Program-made: the position numbers and the translations under genes
The notes under the pieces: generated by a model
Database searches by the model: none
Seen by the model: only the letters and a program-made list of their open reading frames with translations
Told to the model about the DNA's origin: nothing
Shown here: positions 6,223 through 18,106 of the stretch, piece after piece
Layout: every line of letters begins with the position of its first letter
Numbering within the stretch: position 1 is the stretch's first letter
From: Gammaproteobacteria bacterium
Lineage (GTDB): Bacteria; Pseudomonadota; Gammaproteobacteria; SZUA-21
NCBI GenBank assembly: GCA_003233345.1
Contig: QILK01000008.1
Location: 1-54,015 of the forward strand
Length of the DNA: 54,015 bases
Direction: 5' to 3'

Positions 6223-8727
6223 TCAGCTGCGTAACTTATTGATCGGCGCGCCTGTGATAGATTGTCTTATTCCTATTATGCCCGCAGCACCAACCCCGAG
6301 ACCGCCAAGCACAGCACCGCTGAGCCATAAGCCAAGATTTGGTGTAAAAGTGATGTTCAGTACATGGGTGCTGACGACATAGGCTGCGACAGTCGCACCC
6401 AATGCCGCTAGTAGGCCAGCCAAAAGCCCGATTATAAAATATTCGAAAAATCCGGAAGCCAGCAAAAATAATTTTTTTGCACCTAGTGCGCGTAGCAAAC
6501 TGTTTTCACGTCCGCGTTCTATACTGGTAGACTGGATTGTCGCAAACAATACAATAAGACCTGAAAATAGCGTAAAAACAAATACATATTCAATAGTGGC
6601 TGCTACCTTTTTAATAATACTATTTATTTGCTCGACCGCAGATCTAATATTAATGATTGTCAGGTTCGGAAAATGCCTGACAATCTTCGTGACTAAGCTA
6701 TTATCGTCACTGGGAATATGAAAACTACTTATCCACGTTTGCGGATAGCGCTGCAACATATCAGGCGGCGCGACGACAAAAAAATTCGGTCGCATTGTGT
6801 CCCAAGCGACTTTGCGTATGCTAGTGACGTTTCCGGACACCGATTGTCCAGCGACAGTATAGGTTAGGGAATCCCCCAGGCGAATGCCCAGAGTTTTTGC
6901 CAGGCCAGATTCAACCGAAAACTGATGGACAGGATTAACAGTAGCATGCCAAAATTTACCTTTAATGATGGTATTTCTATGTTGTAGCTTGCTCGCCGAT
7001 GATAAGTTAAATTCACGAGCAATTAAGCGTTTGGCGCGGTCAGAGGTATAGCTATTAGCGCTGACTGAGCGCTGGTTAATCTTAACCAGGCGAGCACGGG
7101 TCATAGAATAGAATTTAGGTTTAGCGAGGTTGAGGGTCTGGAAGTGCTTTCTGATAAGATCCAGCTGGTTACTTTGTATGTTTATTGCAAATTGGTTAGG
7201 CGCATTTTTGGGGATACGCGATTGCCATTGCTCGATCAGGTCACCACGAACGATTGAAACTAACATGAGTGCCATGATGGCTATTCCAAAACCCGAAATT
7301 TGTATCGCTGTATTCAGCGGGTGCCTGCCAATGGACTTGATACCATGTTTCCATGCGCCGGTACTCATATAGCCGGTAATGTTAGCAAGGGTGACCAGTA
7401 ACCAGGAAGCCAATAACAGAATAAACGCAGCCACACTAACAACAAGCAATAGTCTCCAGGCTAATTGAAAGTCGCCAGCGATAGAAAAAAGCATAATCGT
7501 AATCAAGCTTAAGCCAGTGGCATAAGCAAGATAAATATTTGTGGATATTGGTTCCAGGTTACGTCTTATCACTCTTAGGGGGGAGACGGTCTGTAAACGC
7601 ATTATCGGCGGTAAAGCAAATGCAAACAGTATTAATACACCTGTTAACATTCCCGATATTAACGGTACGATTCCCGGTTGCGGGAGCGATTGGGGGAACC
7701 AGTCCCGAAGGATAAATTCCAGTAAATATTGTGCCAGGTAGCCAAGTAAACAGCCAAATACCCCTGCTATAATGCCTAAAAAAAGCAACTGACGAAGGTA
7801 TAAAGATAAAATAGCATTTTTTTGGGCACCGAGACATCGTAATAGTGCACAATAGTCGAATTGCTTTCTGGCATATCGTTTTGCGGCGATGGCAATCGCA
7901 ACACCCGCCAATAAAACGCTAATAAGCGCTGACAACCCAAGGTAGCGTTTACTCTGTTCCAACGCAGATTTGAATGCAGGGCGAGAGCTTTCCAGACTTA
8001 GCAATTTTTGGTTGGAGGTCTTGTTCGCTAAAAACCAATCTCGAAAAGCGTTAAGTTGGGAATATTTTCCTGCCAATAATAGTTTGTATTTAATGCGACT
8101 GCCTGGTGCAATCAATTTTGTTGCGGCTATATCCTCAAAGGCGATTAGTACTCGTGGGGCGATATTAAAAAACTCGCCGGCTTGATCCGGTTCGAAGACA
8201 ATAATTTTTTCGACTTCAAAAGTTTTGTAGCCAATTTTTATCGACTCGCCAATTTTTAGTCTTAAATCGCCTAATAATTCAGGTGCAATCCAGGCTTTTC
8301 CACGGCCAGGTCTTTTCTTAGTTGCCACGGATAGTGCCGTTGCTTTATTTCTAATTTTTAATGAGCCCCTTAGAGGATAGAGTGATTCTACGGCTTTAAT
8401 GGATACCAGCCGAGATTTATTATTGGCGATAATTACACTCGGAAAAGTTAAAATACGTGTCGATTTAAGTCCGAGGTTTTCAGCTTTTCTACGGCTGGCG
8501 CTGGAGATACTCTCGCTGGATTGAACCGCCATGTCGGCTGCGAGTAAATCAGCGGCGTGGTACGCCATATTTTTACTAACCCGTTCGACAAAAAAGCCTA
8601 TACCGGTAACGCTGCTAACAGAAATAACAATCGCAAAAAACAGTATGCGAATTTCACCGCCGCGCCAATCCCGTAGCAGGTTTCGAATGGGTCGAATCAG
8701 GGGTTTATTCACAAAGCTGGCCTTCAT
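6223..8727 (-). CDS. ybbP: ABC transporter permease, YbbP/FtsX family
   Basis: 834 aa with multiple TM segments and FtsX-like C-terminal domain; adjacent to a ybbA-type ATPase and tesA as in E. coli. Confidence 0.85.
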   Translation of the reverse strand: MKASFVNKPLIRPIRNLLRDWRGGEIRILFFAIVISVSSVTGIGFFVERVSKNMAYHAADLLAADMAVQSSESISSASRRKAENLGLKSTRILTFPSVIIANNKSRLVSIKAVESLYPLRGSLKIRNKATALSVATKKRPGRGKAWIAPELLGDLRLKIGESIKIGYKTFEVEKIIVFEPDQAGEFFNIAPRVLIAFEDIAATKLIAPGSRIKYKLLLAGKYSQLNAFRDWFLANKTSNQKLLSLESSRPAFKSALEQSKRYLGLSALISVLLAGVAIAIAAKRYARKQFDYCALLRCLGAQKNAILSLYLRQLLFLGIIAGVFGCLLGYLAQYLLEFILRDWFPQSLPQPGIVPLISGMLTGVLILFAFALPPIMRLQTVSPLRVIRRNLEPISTNIYLAYATGLSLITIMLFSIAGDFQLAWRLLLVVSVAAFILLLASWLLVTLANITGYMSTGAWKHGIKSIGRHPLNTAIQISGFGIAIMALMLVSIVRGDLIEQWQSRIPKNAPNQFAINIQSNQLDLIRKHFQTLNLAKPKFYSMTRARLVKINQRSVSANSYTSDRAKRLIAREFNLSSASKLQHRNTIIKGKFWHATVNPVHQFSVESGLAKTLGIRLGDSLTYTVAGQSVSGNVTSIRKVAWDTMRPNFFVVAPPDMLQRYPQTWISSFHIPSDDNSLVTKIVRHFPNLTIINIRSAVEQINSIIKKVAATIEYVFVFTLFSGLIVLFATIQSTSIERGRENSLLRALGAKKLFLLASGFFEYFIIGLLAGLLAALGATVAAYVVSTHVLNITFTPNLGLWLSGAVLGGLGVGAAGIIGIRQSITGAPINKLRS

Positions 8728-9388
8728 TGAGCTTAAAACTGCTATCGCAGTGTGAGCTTAGCTCGGTGTCGTGTGTCACCATTACCAGCGTGGTATTGTG
8801 TCTTTTATTTAAATCAAATAGTAGGTCGATAATATGTTTTCCAGTCACTTGATCTAGATTGCCGGTAGGCTCGTCAGCGAATAATATTTTTGGTTGTACG
8901 GCATAGGCACGAGCAATAGCAACGCGCTGTTGCTCACCGCCTGATAATTGACTAGGCATATGCTTGGTTCGTGATTTCAACCCAACATTGATCAGCGCCT
9001 GGCGGGCTTTATTACCAGCATCCTTTTCTCTGGCCAGCTCCAGGGGCAACATGACATTTTCAAGCGCAGTGAGGTGTGGTAATAACTGGAACGACTGGAA
9101 TACAAAGCCGACATTTCCCGCACGCAAGCTAGCGCGTTCGTCTTCATCTAGGCTTTCAAGTTTTTCCGATAAAAGATAGACTTCACCAGAGGTGCTGGTA
9201 TCAAGGCCTGCCATTATGCCCAGCAGTGTAGATTTTCCCGACCCGGAAGCGCCAACAATTGCGACTGACTTACCTTTAGATATAGTGATATTGATATCTT
9301 TAAGTATAATAAGCTCACCCTCAGGGCTGATGACTTGCTTGCCAAGATTGATTGTGTGCACAATAGCATTAGAGGATGCATTACCCAT
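8705..9388 (-). CDS. ybbA: ABC transporter ATP-binding protein, YbbA/LolD-like
   Basis: Walker A GASGSGKSTL, signature LSGGEQQRVAIARA, Walker B ILFADEPT. Confidence 0.9.
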   Translation of the reverse strand: MGNASSNAIVHTINLGKQVISPEGELIILKDINITISKGKSVAIVGASGSGKSTLLGIMAGLDTSTSGEVYLLSEKLESLDEDERASLRAGNVGFVFQSFQLLPHLTALENVMLPLELAREKDAGNKARQALINVGLKSRTKHMPSQLSGGEQQRVAIARAYAVQPKILFADEPTGNLDQVTGKHIIDLLFDLNKRHNTTLVMVTHDTELSSHCDSSFKLNEGQLCE

Positions 9389-10010
9389 GTATAAAAATTT
9401 CCTGATAATAGTTTGCTTAATAATGCCAGTTCAAGTGAAGGCTGACAAGCCTGTCATTATGGTATTTGGGGATAGTTTAAGCGCTGGATACGGGATACCA
9501 TTAAAGAAAAGTTGGGTGAGTTTGTTACAAGCCAGACTGGAGAAAAATAAATATCGTTATAAAGTTGTTAATGCAAGTATTAGCGGTGATACCAGCAGCA
9601 GCGGTTTATCGCGATTACCCACAGCGCTTGTGGTCCACAAGCCGGAAATCGTTGTTCTGGAGCTGGGTGGTAATGACGGGCTTAGAGGACTGCCGATCGA
9701 ACAAACAAAGAAAAATCTGAATCGTATGTTAAAAATACTCAAATCGAAAGATATCAAAATATTGCTAGTCGGTATACGCTTACCGCCTAATTATGGGCCT
9801 GTCTATACGCAAACATTCCAGATGATTTACCAAGATCTCGCGCGTATTCACAAAGTTCATTTGTTGGGTTTTTTATTAGAGGGGGTGGCGGGATACAAAA
9901 ACTATATGCAAGATGATGGTATCCACGCAAATAGCGAAGGGCAGCCTAAAATCAACAATAATATTTGGAAAAAACTAGCGCCACTACTAAATCCGGTTAC
10001 GAAAAAATAG
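9387..10010 (+). CDS. tesA: Acyl-CoA thioesterase I / SGNH-hydrolase esterase
   Basis: GDSLSAGYG block I, GGNDGLRG block III, DGIHAN block V; signal peptide MYKNFLIIVCLIMPVQVKA. Confidence 0.9.
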   Translation: MYKNFLIIVCLIMPVQVKADKPVIMVFGDSLSAGYGIPLKKSWVSLLQARLEKNKYRYKVVNASISGDTSSSGLSRLPTALVVHKPEIVVLELGGNDGLRGLPIEQTKKNLNRMLKILKSKDIKILLVGIRLPPNYGPVYTQTFQMIYQDLARIHKVHLLGFLLEGVAGYKNYMQDDGIHANSEGQPKINNNIWKKLAPLLNPVTKK

Positions 10011-11613
10011 AATTATTACCGTCTGGATTGTCATTGCCGACCTTGTGGAAATTAATAATATTATCATCGAATAACGACGCAACATCAGAAGATTTTGCGC
10101 GGTCGGCTGCGGTTTTCCCTTCCGGGTCTTTTAGGGTTACATTAGCGCCGGCCTTAATTAGATGCGCGGTTGTTATATAGTGGCCGTTGGTACTACTGTA
10201 GATTAGTGCTGTTAATTGATGTTCATCACGGGCATCAATGTCAGCACCTGCTTCAATCAGGGTTTGTACCATTTCTACATTGCCCGACATGGCCGAATAG
10301 ATAAGCGTTGTTTTACCATCGGAATAGGTTCTTAGTAAATCGATCTTATGGCGTGCTAATGTCTTAGCTATTTTTTTAGTTCCCGATACAGCACAATGCA
10401 AGGCGATATCAAATCCCAGTTTATCTTTATGCTCGAGGTTAGTCGAAGCACCTAGCAAAGCACTAATGCATTTTTCACTACGATGTTTAATTGCATTTAA
10501 TAAAGCGGTACGACCATAGCCGTCTTTTAGGTTTGGATCTGCATTGAGGCTAATAAGATACAACAGGTAGTAAGGGTTGTTTTTTTGCGCTGCCAGCATT
10601 AGCGGTGTTTGATTAGCATGATTATAGCCGTTAATATTTGCACCATAGTCTACCAGGAACTTCAAGGTTTCCAGATCGGATTTTTCTTCGATAGCGTAGC
10701 AGAGTATCCAGTCACCAAAATTTGATGGCGTAATATTTTCGGTATTGGCTTGTATCAGCTCCAGGTTTGTTAACGCTTGCATTAATGGCAGACTTTTATT
10801 GCGTATCACCGTTTTTATCATAGAAGTGAACCCTTCTTTATCACGAAAAATATTGGGTTCTAACTGAGTTAGGGCCATCGCCAGTGTTTCCTTGTCTTGA
10901 GCGATCCATTTAGATAATAGTGTAAAGCCGTTACCGTCCGGTTCATTGATATCTAACTTAGCATTGTGTAAAGCATGGAGCACTTCAATGGAGGTGCAAA
11001 AATGTATTAACGGTATGCCTTTGTCGAAAAGTTTTTCACGGTTTAATGGAAACTTAAGAATAGTTTCAATGCTGTCAATTTTATTTAACTTCACGGCTAG
11101 ATATAGCGTATCACTGATTTTATCCAAGTCGTCCAAATTTCTAAAATAGTTTAAAAATATTTCCAGTATGGGTAATTGGTGATACTGAATAGCCTTTTCT
11201 ACCGGCGTCGTATAACCATTTTGCTCGATTGCATGTAACGTGAGCCCTTTAAGCAAAAGACACTCACATACTTTGATTTTTCCTTCGATGACAGCGGTAT
11301 CCAGTAGCGTTGCGCCATAGGAATCCCGGAACTTTATATTAACACCCTGATCAATAAAGTAGCCAATTATATCTGTGTCACCGTCTGTTACCCGGTAGGC
11401 TGTGTGTAGAAACCAGCCGAGTGCGTAACTTGAATTGCTTACTCGTGATTCGCGAAGAATCAGTCGCTTGATCATTTTATAGTCTTGATCGTGAATAGCT
11501 TGGATCAGTTTCTGTTCAGTAGATTTTTGATTGTTGCGATAGTCCGCCAGATGAAAGACATTTTTCAAACCTATTCTTGCAGCTGTCATTAAAGATTGGA
11601 CTTTAGACTTCAT
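9997..11613 (-). CDS. Ankyrin-repeat protein
   Basis: Multiple ankyrin motifs, e.g. NQTPLMLAAQKNNPYYLLYLISLNADPNLKDGYGRTALLNAI. Confidence 0.9.
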   Translation of the reverse strand: MKSKVQSLMTAARIGLKNVFHLADYRNNQKSTEQKLIQAIHDQDYKMIKRLILRESRVSNSSYALGWFLHTAYRVTDGDTDIIGYFIDQGVNIKFRDSYGATLLDTAVIEGKIKVCECLLLKGLTLHAIEQNGYTTPVEKAIQYHQLPILEIFLNYFRNLDDLDKISDTLYLAVKLNKIDSIETILKFPLNREKLFDKGIPLIHFCTSIEVLHALHNAKLDINEPDGNGFTLLSKWIAQDKETLAMALTQLEPNIFRDKEGFTSMIKTVIRNKSLPLMQALTNLELIQANTENITPSNFGDWILCYAIEEKSDLETLKFLVDYGANINGYNHANQTPLMLAAQKNNPYYLLYLISLNADPNLKDGYGRTALLNAIKHRSEKCISALLGASTNLEHKDKLGFDIALHCAVSGTKKIAKTLARHKIDLLRTYSDGKTTLIYSAMSGNVEMVQTLIEAGADIDARDEHQLTALIYSSTNGHYITTAHLIKAGANVTLKDPEGKTAADRAKSSDVASLFDDNIINFHKVGNDNPDGNNSIFS

Positions 11614-11817
11614 ATACGCAGTCTTCCGATTTGCTATTTGTTTGAATCAGGGGATTTCCTGAAAATCAGCAGAAAAATGATTTAAAACTGCTGCTTACGA
11701 AATATCGTAGCATAATTAATCATCAATGGAAAACGATGCGACCAGAAAATGATAAGGTATTACCCATTTGCCGGTAGTTGCCGAAAAAATAATCAGAGGC
11801 CGGCGACTGCTAAAACG

Positions 11818-12420
11818 TTATTGAATTAGCGATTCAACCTCAGCCAACGCAGCACGCTGCATTGGTTTGCTATCTATCGGGCTTAAAGGGCTTTGGCGAA
11901 TATCGTCCTGTGAAAATAATATCAGTTCAACGGGTGTTGCATCAGCTATAAATTTCACCATAGGTTGTTGTGTATATTCGTTTTGGCTTAAGCGGATTCT
12001 GCGTTGTTTTTCCTCAAAAGGCACGCCCGTATCATTTAGGTACAAGCCAACCTGCTCAGTGATATCGCAAAATAAATGCAGCACGACACTGTCATGCTTG
12101 CTAGCAGTACCGGACAAAACATTGCCAACTAATCTTGGGTTAAATTGCTGTAGATACTGCATTGCTCTGATAGCGATTTTACGCAGCTGAACTAACTTTT
12201 TAGGCTGGTCTGCTGAGTCAAAGAGATTAATATGCGCTAATAGCGCAGCTTCGAGTTCCTGGTTTGTAGGCAGGCACTTGGCATCGGAAACCCCCAGTGC
12301 ATTGGCTGCTTTTTGTTTCGCGAGCTGGTAATCACGAATACCTGATTCATAAATTAGTTTCGCGGCATAATCGGCTATTTGCTGTCTTAGCTGTTTTGAT
12401 CGTATTGACTGTTTGGGCAT
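11818..12420 (-). CDS. Conserved hypothetical protein
   Basis: 200-aa ORF with good coding character just downstream of mrcA on the same strand; family not recognised with certainty. Confidence 0.65.
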   Translation of the reverse strand: MPKQSIRSKQLRQQIADYAAKLIYESGIRDYQLAKQKAANALGVSDAKCLPTNQELEAALLAHINLFDSADQPKKLVQLRKIAIRAMQYLQQFNPRLVGNVLSGTASKHDSVVLHLFCDITEQVGLYLNDTGVPFEEKQRRIRLSQNEYTQQPMVKFIADATPVELILFSQDDIRQSPLSPIDSKPMQRAALAEVESLIQ

Positions 12421-12443
12421 TAATTTATGTGTAATCAGGCCTA

Positions 12444-15083
12444 CTAAAAATCATCTTCCAGATCTTCGTAAGGATTATCTTCTTCTTGTGACGGACGAAA
12501 ACCTCTTTTTTTGTTTTCAGGTTTGGTATGCCTGTCAATGGGATCTTCTTTTAGTGTCCGGGCAACAATATCTTTGTCATGGTTATCACTACTGGGTCTT
12601 GAAGGTGTTGTTTGATCTTCAGCGGTTTTTTTAGTGTTAGGCTTTTTGCTGGTATTGGTCTCTAAATCATGGTTATCGTCTTCATACGGATTATCCTGCC
12701 CGGTATCATCTGAATCAACCTGACTTATTTTAGTCGGCTGATATTGGGTGCGGAATGATTCCATGATGCGTTCTTTGGAATAGGGCGCAGCAAGGTCACC
12801 GGTTTTTTTATCGATACTCAGTATAACCATATCTTTAGGCAGTCGAGGTTCCCATACGGGCTGGTTTTTTAATATCACTTTCATAAATTCGACCCAGATC
12901 GGTAGGGCCGCTGTTCCACCATATTCTTTATACCCAAGTGTTTTAACCTGGTCAAACCCGACCCAGACTGTGACCACCATATTTTTACTATACCCGGAAA
13001 ACCAGGCGTCTTTTTGCTTATTTGTGGTACCGGTTTTACCAGCAATATCAGGTCTTCCCAGTACTTTGGCTCCCCTGCCAGTGCCTTTTTTAATGACATC
13101 CTTGAGCATCGAGGTCATTTGATAGGCGATTTGCTCACTGATGATTCGTTTTGCCGGGATTGCGTCCTTTAGTTGTTTATTTCCTGTTGCCGGATCACAT
13201 TTTGGGCAGGCAGTTAACGGTTTTTCCTGAAAACGAACAACACTAGCAATGCCTTCCTTATTTCGCGTTTTTTGCACAATTTTGGTAATAAAATGTGCTT
13301 TCACTTTAAAGCCGCCATTAGCAAACGAGGCGTAACCGGTTGCCAGTTGCAATGGCGAGACGACAGAGGTACCCAGTGCAAAAGATAGGTTTCGCTCCAG
13401 TTGCTTTCGCGGAAACCCAAATTTTTCAGCAAACTTGTGGGCAAAACCCACCGTAACTGTTTGTAAAATTCTGATCGCTACCAGGTTTCGGGATAAATAG
13501 AGTGCTCTACGCATTCTTAATAAGCCCAGTGTGCGCCCATCATCATTGCCAGGTTTCCAATCACTTTCAAGATAGTCTGATTTTAAAACCAGTGGTGCAT
13601 CGTTAAAAAGGCTGGCGGGTGTATAGCCTTTTTCCAGTGCAGAGGCATAGATAAAGGGTTTAAAACTTGAGCCTGGTTGTCGATAGGCCTGGGTGACGCG
13701 ATTAAATTTACTTAAAAAATAATCAAATCCACCAACTAACGCTGTGATGGCACCATTTTTCGGGTTAACGGCAACAGCGGCAGCAGAAACATTAGGAATC
13801 TGCGCTAACCAGCGCTGGTTATTTTCCATAGTTTCAACATAAATGACATCACCGCGTTGTAAGACTTCTTTGGCTGATTTTATTCTTGGACCCAACCGCA
13901 GCTCACCTTCGTATTTTCTAGCCCAAACAATCCCTTTCCAGGGGATAACGATATCGATTCCGTCTTTCAGCGATGCATTGACCGTTTTGCCTTGTACGGA
14001 AGTGACTACCCCAGATTCCAGTCCGCCAATATCCTGGTAGTCTACCAGGCGATTTTCGATATATTTTAGACTGGGATTAACCGGCATTGCTTTTCTGAGC
14101 ACCGGTCCACGATAACCGTGACGCCGGTCATATTGCATAATGCCTTTACGTAATGCTCTTGTCAGTGCTTTCTGGTGTTTTGATATGATGGTGGTGTAAA
14201 TGTTATAGCCATCACTATAGGTGCGACGTTTATACATTTTTTTTGCTTTCTGACGTACCATTTCAGCAATATAGTGGCCCTCGACATTAACCAGCAACGA
14301 ATGTCGATCCGAGCTGATTTCTTCATCCTTGGCTTTTTGGTATTGCTCTTTGGTGACATGCCCAAGATCGAGCATCCGGCCTAACACATAGTTTCGTCTT
14401 AATAGCGCACGCTTGGGGTTAATCACCGGGTTGTACCGGGATGGTGCTTTTGGTAATCCAGCGATCATCGCGATTTGTGCCAGGGACAGCTGTGACAGGT
14501 TGACACCGTAATAGACATTGGAGGCCGCTTGCACACCGTAGGATCGGTTACCTAAATAAATATAGTTAAGGTAACGTTCCATAATCTGTGGTTTGGTCAA
14601 TTCACGTTCGATCTTGAACGCCAGAAATATTTCCAGCAGTTTGCGCTTAAAGGTCTTCTTTTTGGTTAAAAACAGATTACGCGCCAACTGCATGGTGATC
14701 GTACTGCCACCCTGGCCGCGTGTTCCCGTTCTTACCATATTGATAAACGCCCGACTCATGCCCTTATAGTCAACACCGCTATGTTCAAAAAAGCGGTCAT
14801 CTTCAGCAGAGATAAAAGCATTGACTAAGGTTTTTGGAAATTTTGCGTAAGGTAGCGGAATTCGTCTTTTATCACCAAATTCCTGAATCAGTTCGCCTTC
14901 CACGGTATAAACCCGCAAAGGTTCGTCGGATTTTATATTACTTATATTTTTTATGGATGGGATTTCGGATAAAAAATAAATGTAAACACTGCTGCCGATT
15001 ATAAGGGCCAGACTCGTCACCAGCACTGCTACCAGTGAGAAGAAACCGAAAACCCTTAATATTATAGTTACTAATGGATTCAT
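12444..15083 (-). CDS. mrcA: Penicillin-binding protein 1A (bifunctional transglycosylase/transpeptidase)
   Basis: EDDRFFEHSGVD, GGSTITMQLARNLFL (GT51); RQPGSSFKPFIY and KTGTTN (transpeptidase); divergent from pilM as is common. Confidence 0.95.
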   Translation of the reverse strand: MNPLVTIILRVFGFFSLVAVLVTSLALIIGSSVYIYFLSEIPSIKNISNIKSDEPLRVYTVEGELIQEFGDKRRIPLPYAKFPKTLVNAFISAEDDRFFEHSGVDYKGMSRAFINMVRTGTRGQGGSTITMQLARNLFLTKKKTFKRKLLEIFLAFKIERELTKPQIMERYLNYIYLGNRSYGVQAASNVYYGVNLSQLSLAQIAMIAGLPKAPSRYNPVINPKRALLRRNYVLGRMLDLGHVTKEQYQKAKDEEISSDRHSLLVNVEGHYIAEMVRQKAKKMYKRRTYSDGYNIYTTIISKHQKALTRALRKGIMQYDRRHGYRGPVLRKAMPVNPSLKYIENRLVDYQDIGGLESGVVTSVQGKTVNASLKDGIDIVIPWKGIVWARKYEGELRLGPRIKSAKEVLQRGDVIYVETMENNQRWLAQIPNVSAAAVAVNPKNGAITALVGGFDYFLSKFNRVTQAYRQPGSSFKPFIYASALEKGYTPASLFNDAPLVLKSDYLESDWKPGNDDGRTLGLLRMRRALYLSRNLVAIRILQTVTVGFAHKFAEKFGFPRKQLERNLSFALGTSVVSPLQLATGYASFANGGFKVKAHFITKIVQKTRNKEGIASVVRFQEKPLTACPKCDPATGNKQLKDAIPAKRIISEQIAYQMTSMLKDVIKKGTGRGAKVLGRPDIAGKTGTTNKQKDAWFSGYSKNMVVTVWVGFDQVKTLGYKEYGGTAALPIWVEFMKVILKNQPVWEPRLPKDMVILSIDKKTGDLAAPYSKERIMESFRTQYQPTKISQVDSDDTGQDNPYEDDNHDLETNTSKKPNTKKTAEDQTTPSRPSSDNHDKDIVARTLKEDPIDRHTKPENKKRGFRPSQEEDNPYEDLEDDF

Positions 15084-15238
15084 TGCCTAAAGTACTTTCA
15101 ATAGTTGACCGATAACTGACATTGAACATATTCGATATGTGTCAGCTTATAAAGACTATATCCGTATACGGTGAATTACAAGTATACATTTACATTGACA
15201 GTTGTGAATTCGAGCATATTTTTGTCGTATTTAGCTGA

Positions 15239-16336
<1,098 letters not shown>

Positions 16337-16337
16337 A

Positions 16338-16925
16338 ATGGCACATATAAACCTGTTACCTTGGCGCGAAAAGAAACGCAAGGCAATGCAATTCGAATTT
16401 CTGGTCATGTTGGGCTTGGCGGTACTGGTCACTGGTATCACGATGGGCTCGGTTCATTTTTATCATGTTGATCGAACGACTTACCAGAAAAAGCGAATTG
16501 CCTATATTGAAAATAGTATACGCCAGCTCGACAAGCAAATTGCGCAAATAAAGCGGATCGAGAAAACCAGAGAAAATCTCAGAAAACGAATTGAAAAAGT
16601 GCGGGATCTTGAGAGGAATCGTGCTGAAATCGTGCACTTGTTTGATGAAATATCCAAACGATTGCCTGCAGGTGTTTACTTGACGGCCGTTAAACAAAAA
16701 GATAAGGGTATTACCCTTCGAGGTGTATCAAATGATAACAATGATATTTCCACGTATATCACTAATCTGGCATCTTCAGACTGGTTGGAAGGGCTCGATC
16801 TGGATGTGGTTAAACACATTGGCAAGGGTGCGCAACGCAAAAAACGTGTGGGTGAATTTGTGGTGACTGCGGTCCAGAAGTCACCGAAAGATGAACATCA
16901 AAAAGTAGAGGTAGGCCGGCGATGA
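16338..16925 (+). CDS. pilN: Type IV pilus inner-membrane protein PilN
   Basis: MAHINLLPWREKKR hallmark; operon position. Confidence 0.95.
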   Translation: MAHINLLPWREKKRKAMQFEFLVMLGLAVLVTGITMGSVHFYHVDRTTYQKKRIAYIENSIRQLDKQIAQIKRIEKTRENLRKRIEKVRDLERNRAEIVHLFDEISKRLPAGVYLTAVKQKDKGITLRGVSNDNNDISTYITNLASSDWLEGLDLDVVKHIGKGAQRKKRVGEFVVTAVQKSPKDEHQKVEVGRR

Positions 16926-17500
16926 ACTTGGATGATATTAGAGAACTAGACCTGAGTAATATTGGTGGTTGGCCAATGGCGGCCAAGGCGGTAGTCATCG
17001 CTTTAGTCTGTGCCATTATTGTCGGCGCTGCATTTTATCTGGATACCATGCCTCAGCTAGAGACGCGGGATAAGTTGGTGACTAAAGAGCATGAGAAAAT
17101 AAAGGTTCTAAAAATACGCGCCGGTCGTGCCGCAGAACTCGTGCATTTAAAGGTGTTGCTCAAGCAAATGAATCGTGACTTTAAAAAAATGCGATTACGA
17201 TTGCCGACAGATACGCAAGTGGCGGTCTTGCTAGAAAATATTTCGCAAAAGGGCCGGGCTGCCGGGCTTGAGTTTAAATTATATGATCCGCTAAAGGATA
17301 TAGTGCAACAGGATTTTGTAGAGATACCGATAAAAATCCAGGTTGTTGGCTATTATCACCAGCTAGGCCGATTTGTGAGCGAAATTTCTGAATTACATCG
17401 AATTGTAACGTTACATGATATTAATATCCGGCCATTAAAAAAAACGGGCTCTTTATTGGAGATGACTGTCTTGGCTAAAACGTACAAATACCAGGACTAG
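16922..17500 (+). CDS. pilO: Type IV pilus inner-membrane protein PilO
   Basis: Overlaps the pilN stop by 4 nt; LPTDTQVAVLLENISQKGRAAGLEF. Confidence 0.95.
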   Translation: MNLDDIRELDLSNIGGWPMAAKAVVIALVCAIIVGAAFYLDTMPQLETRDKLVTKEHEKIKVLKIRAGRAAELVHLKVLLKQMNRDFKKMRLRLPTDTQVAVLLENISQKGRAAGLEFKLYDPLKDIVQQDFVEIPIKIQVVGYYHQLGRFVSEISELHRIVTLHDINIRPLKKTGSLLEMTVLAKTYKYQD

Positions 17501-17514
17501 GGGTACAGGTAACC

Positions 17515-18087
17515 ATGATCAGCGAAAAAGTTAGCGGGTTATTACAGCGATTTATTATTGTCTTGCCGGTAATGATGTTATTGACCGCATGCAGTCACGA
17601 TATGTCCGGCTTGCAGACAAAAATTAATACCATCGTCAAAGAAACCAAAGGGCATGATATTAAGGCGGCGCCGAAGTATGTGCAGATAGAACCTTATATA
17701 TATAAAGCGACAATACGAGATCCTTTTGTCGCAACTAGGCCGAAACGGCCAGGGCCGATTAATTCGCAAAATGCCAAGCGTTGTAATGGGCCGACGAAAT
17801 TGCTCAACCGCAGTAGAGAATTACTGGAATCATTCCCACTCGATACCTTGCGTATGGTGGGTGTGGTCAGAATAAAAGGGGTTATGTGGGCGTTATTGCA
17901 AACTAAAAGTGGAACAGTTCATCGGGTTCGTGCGGCAAATTATATCGGTCAAAATCACGGGAAGATCGTGGGGATTACCGGTTCTGAGGTACTCGTCAGC
18001 GAAATTGTGGAAAACAAGGGCATTGAATATGAAGAAGATGAATGTCCATACAGGATACGTAAAGCGACATTGGCGCTGAGCAGATAA
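17515..18087 (+). CDS. pilP: Type IV pilus lipoprotein PilP
   Basis: Lipobox LLTAC; RMVGVVRIKGVMWALLQTKSGTVHRV. Confidence 0.93.
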   Translation: MISEKVSGLLQRFIIVLPVMMLLTACSHDMSGLQTKINTIVKETKGHDIKAAPKYVQIEPYIYKATIRDPFVATRPKRPGPINSQNAKRCNGPTKLLNRSRELLESFPLDTLRMVGVVRIKGVMWALLQTKSGTVHRVRAANYIGQNHGKIVGITGSEVLVSEIVENKGIEYEEDECPYRIRKATLALSR

Positions 18088-18106
18088 ACCATCAAGGGGA
18101 CGAGCA

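Noticed and set aside
7541-7852. Overlapping short ORFs on both strands within ybbP
   Set aside because: Shadow frames of a long, well-supported permease CDS.
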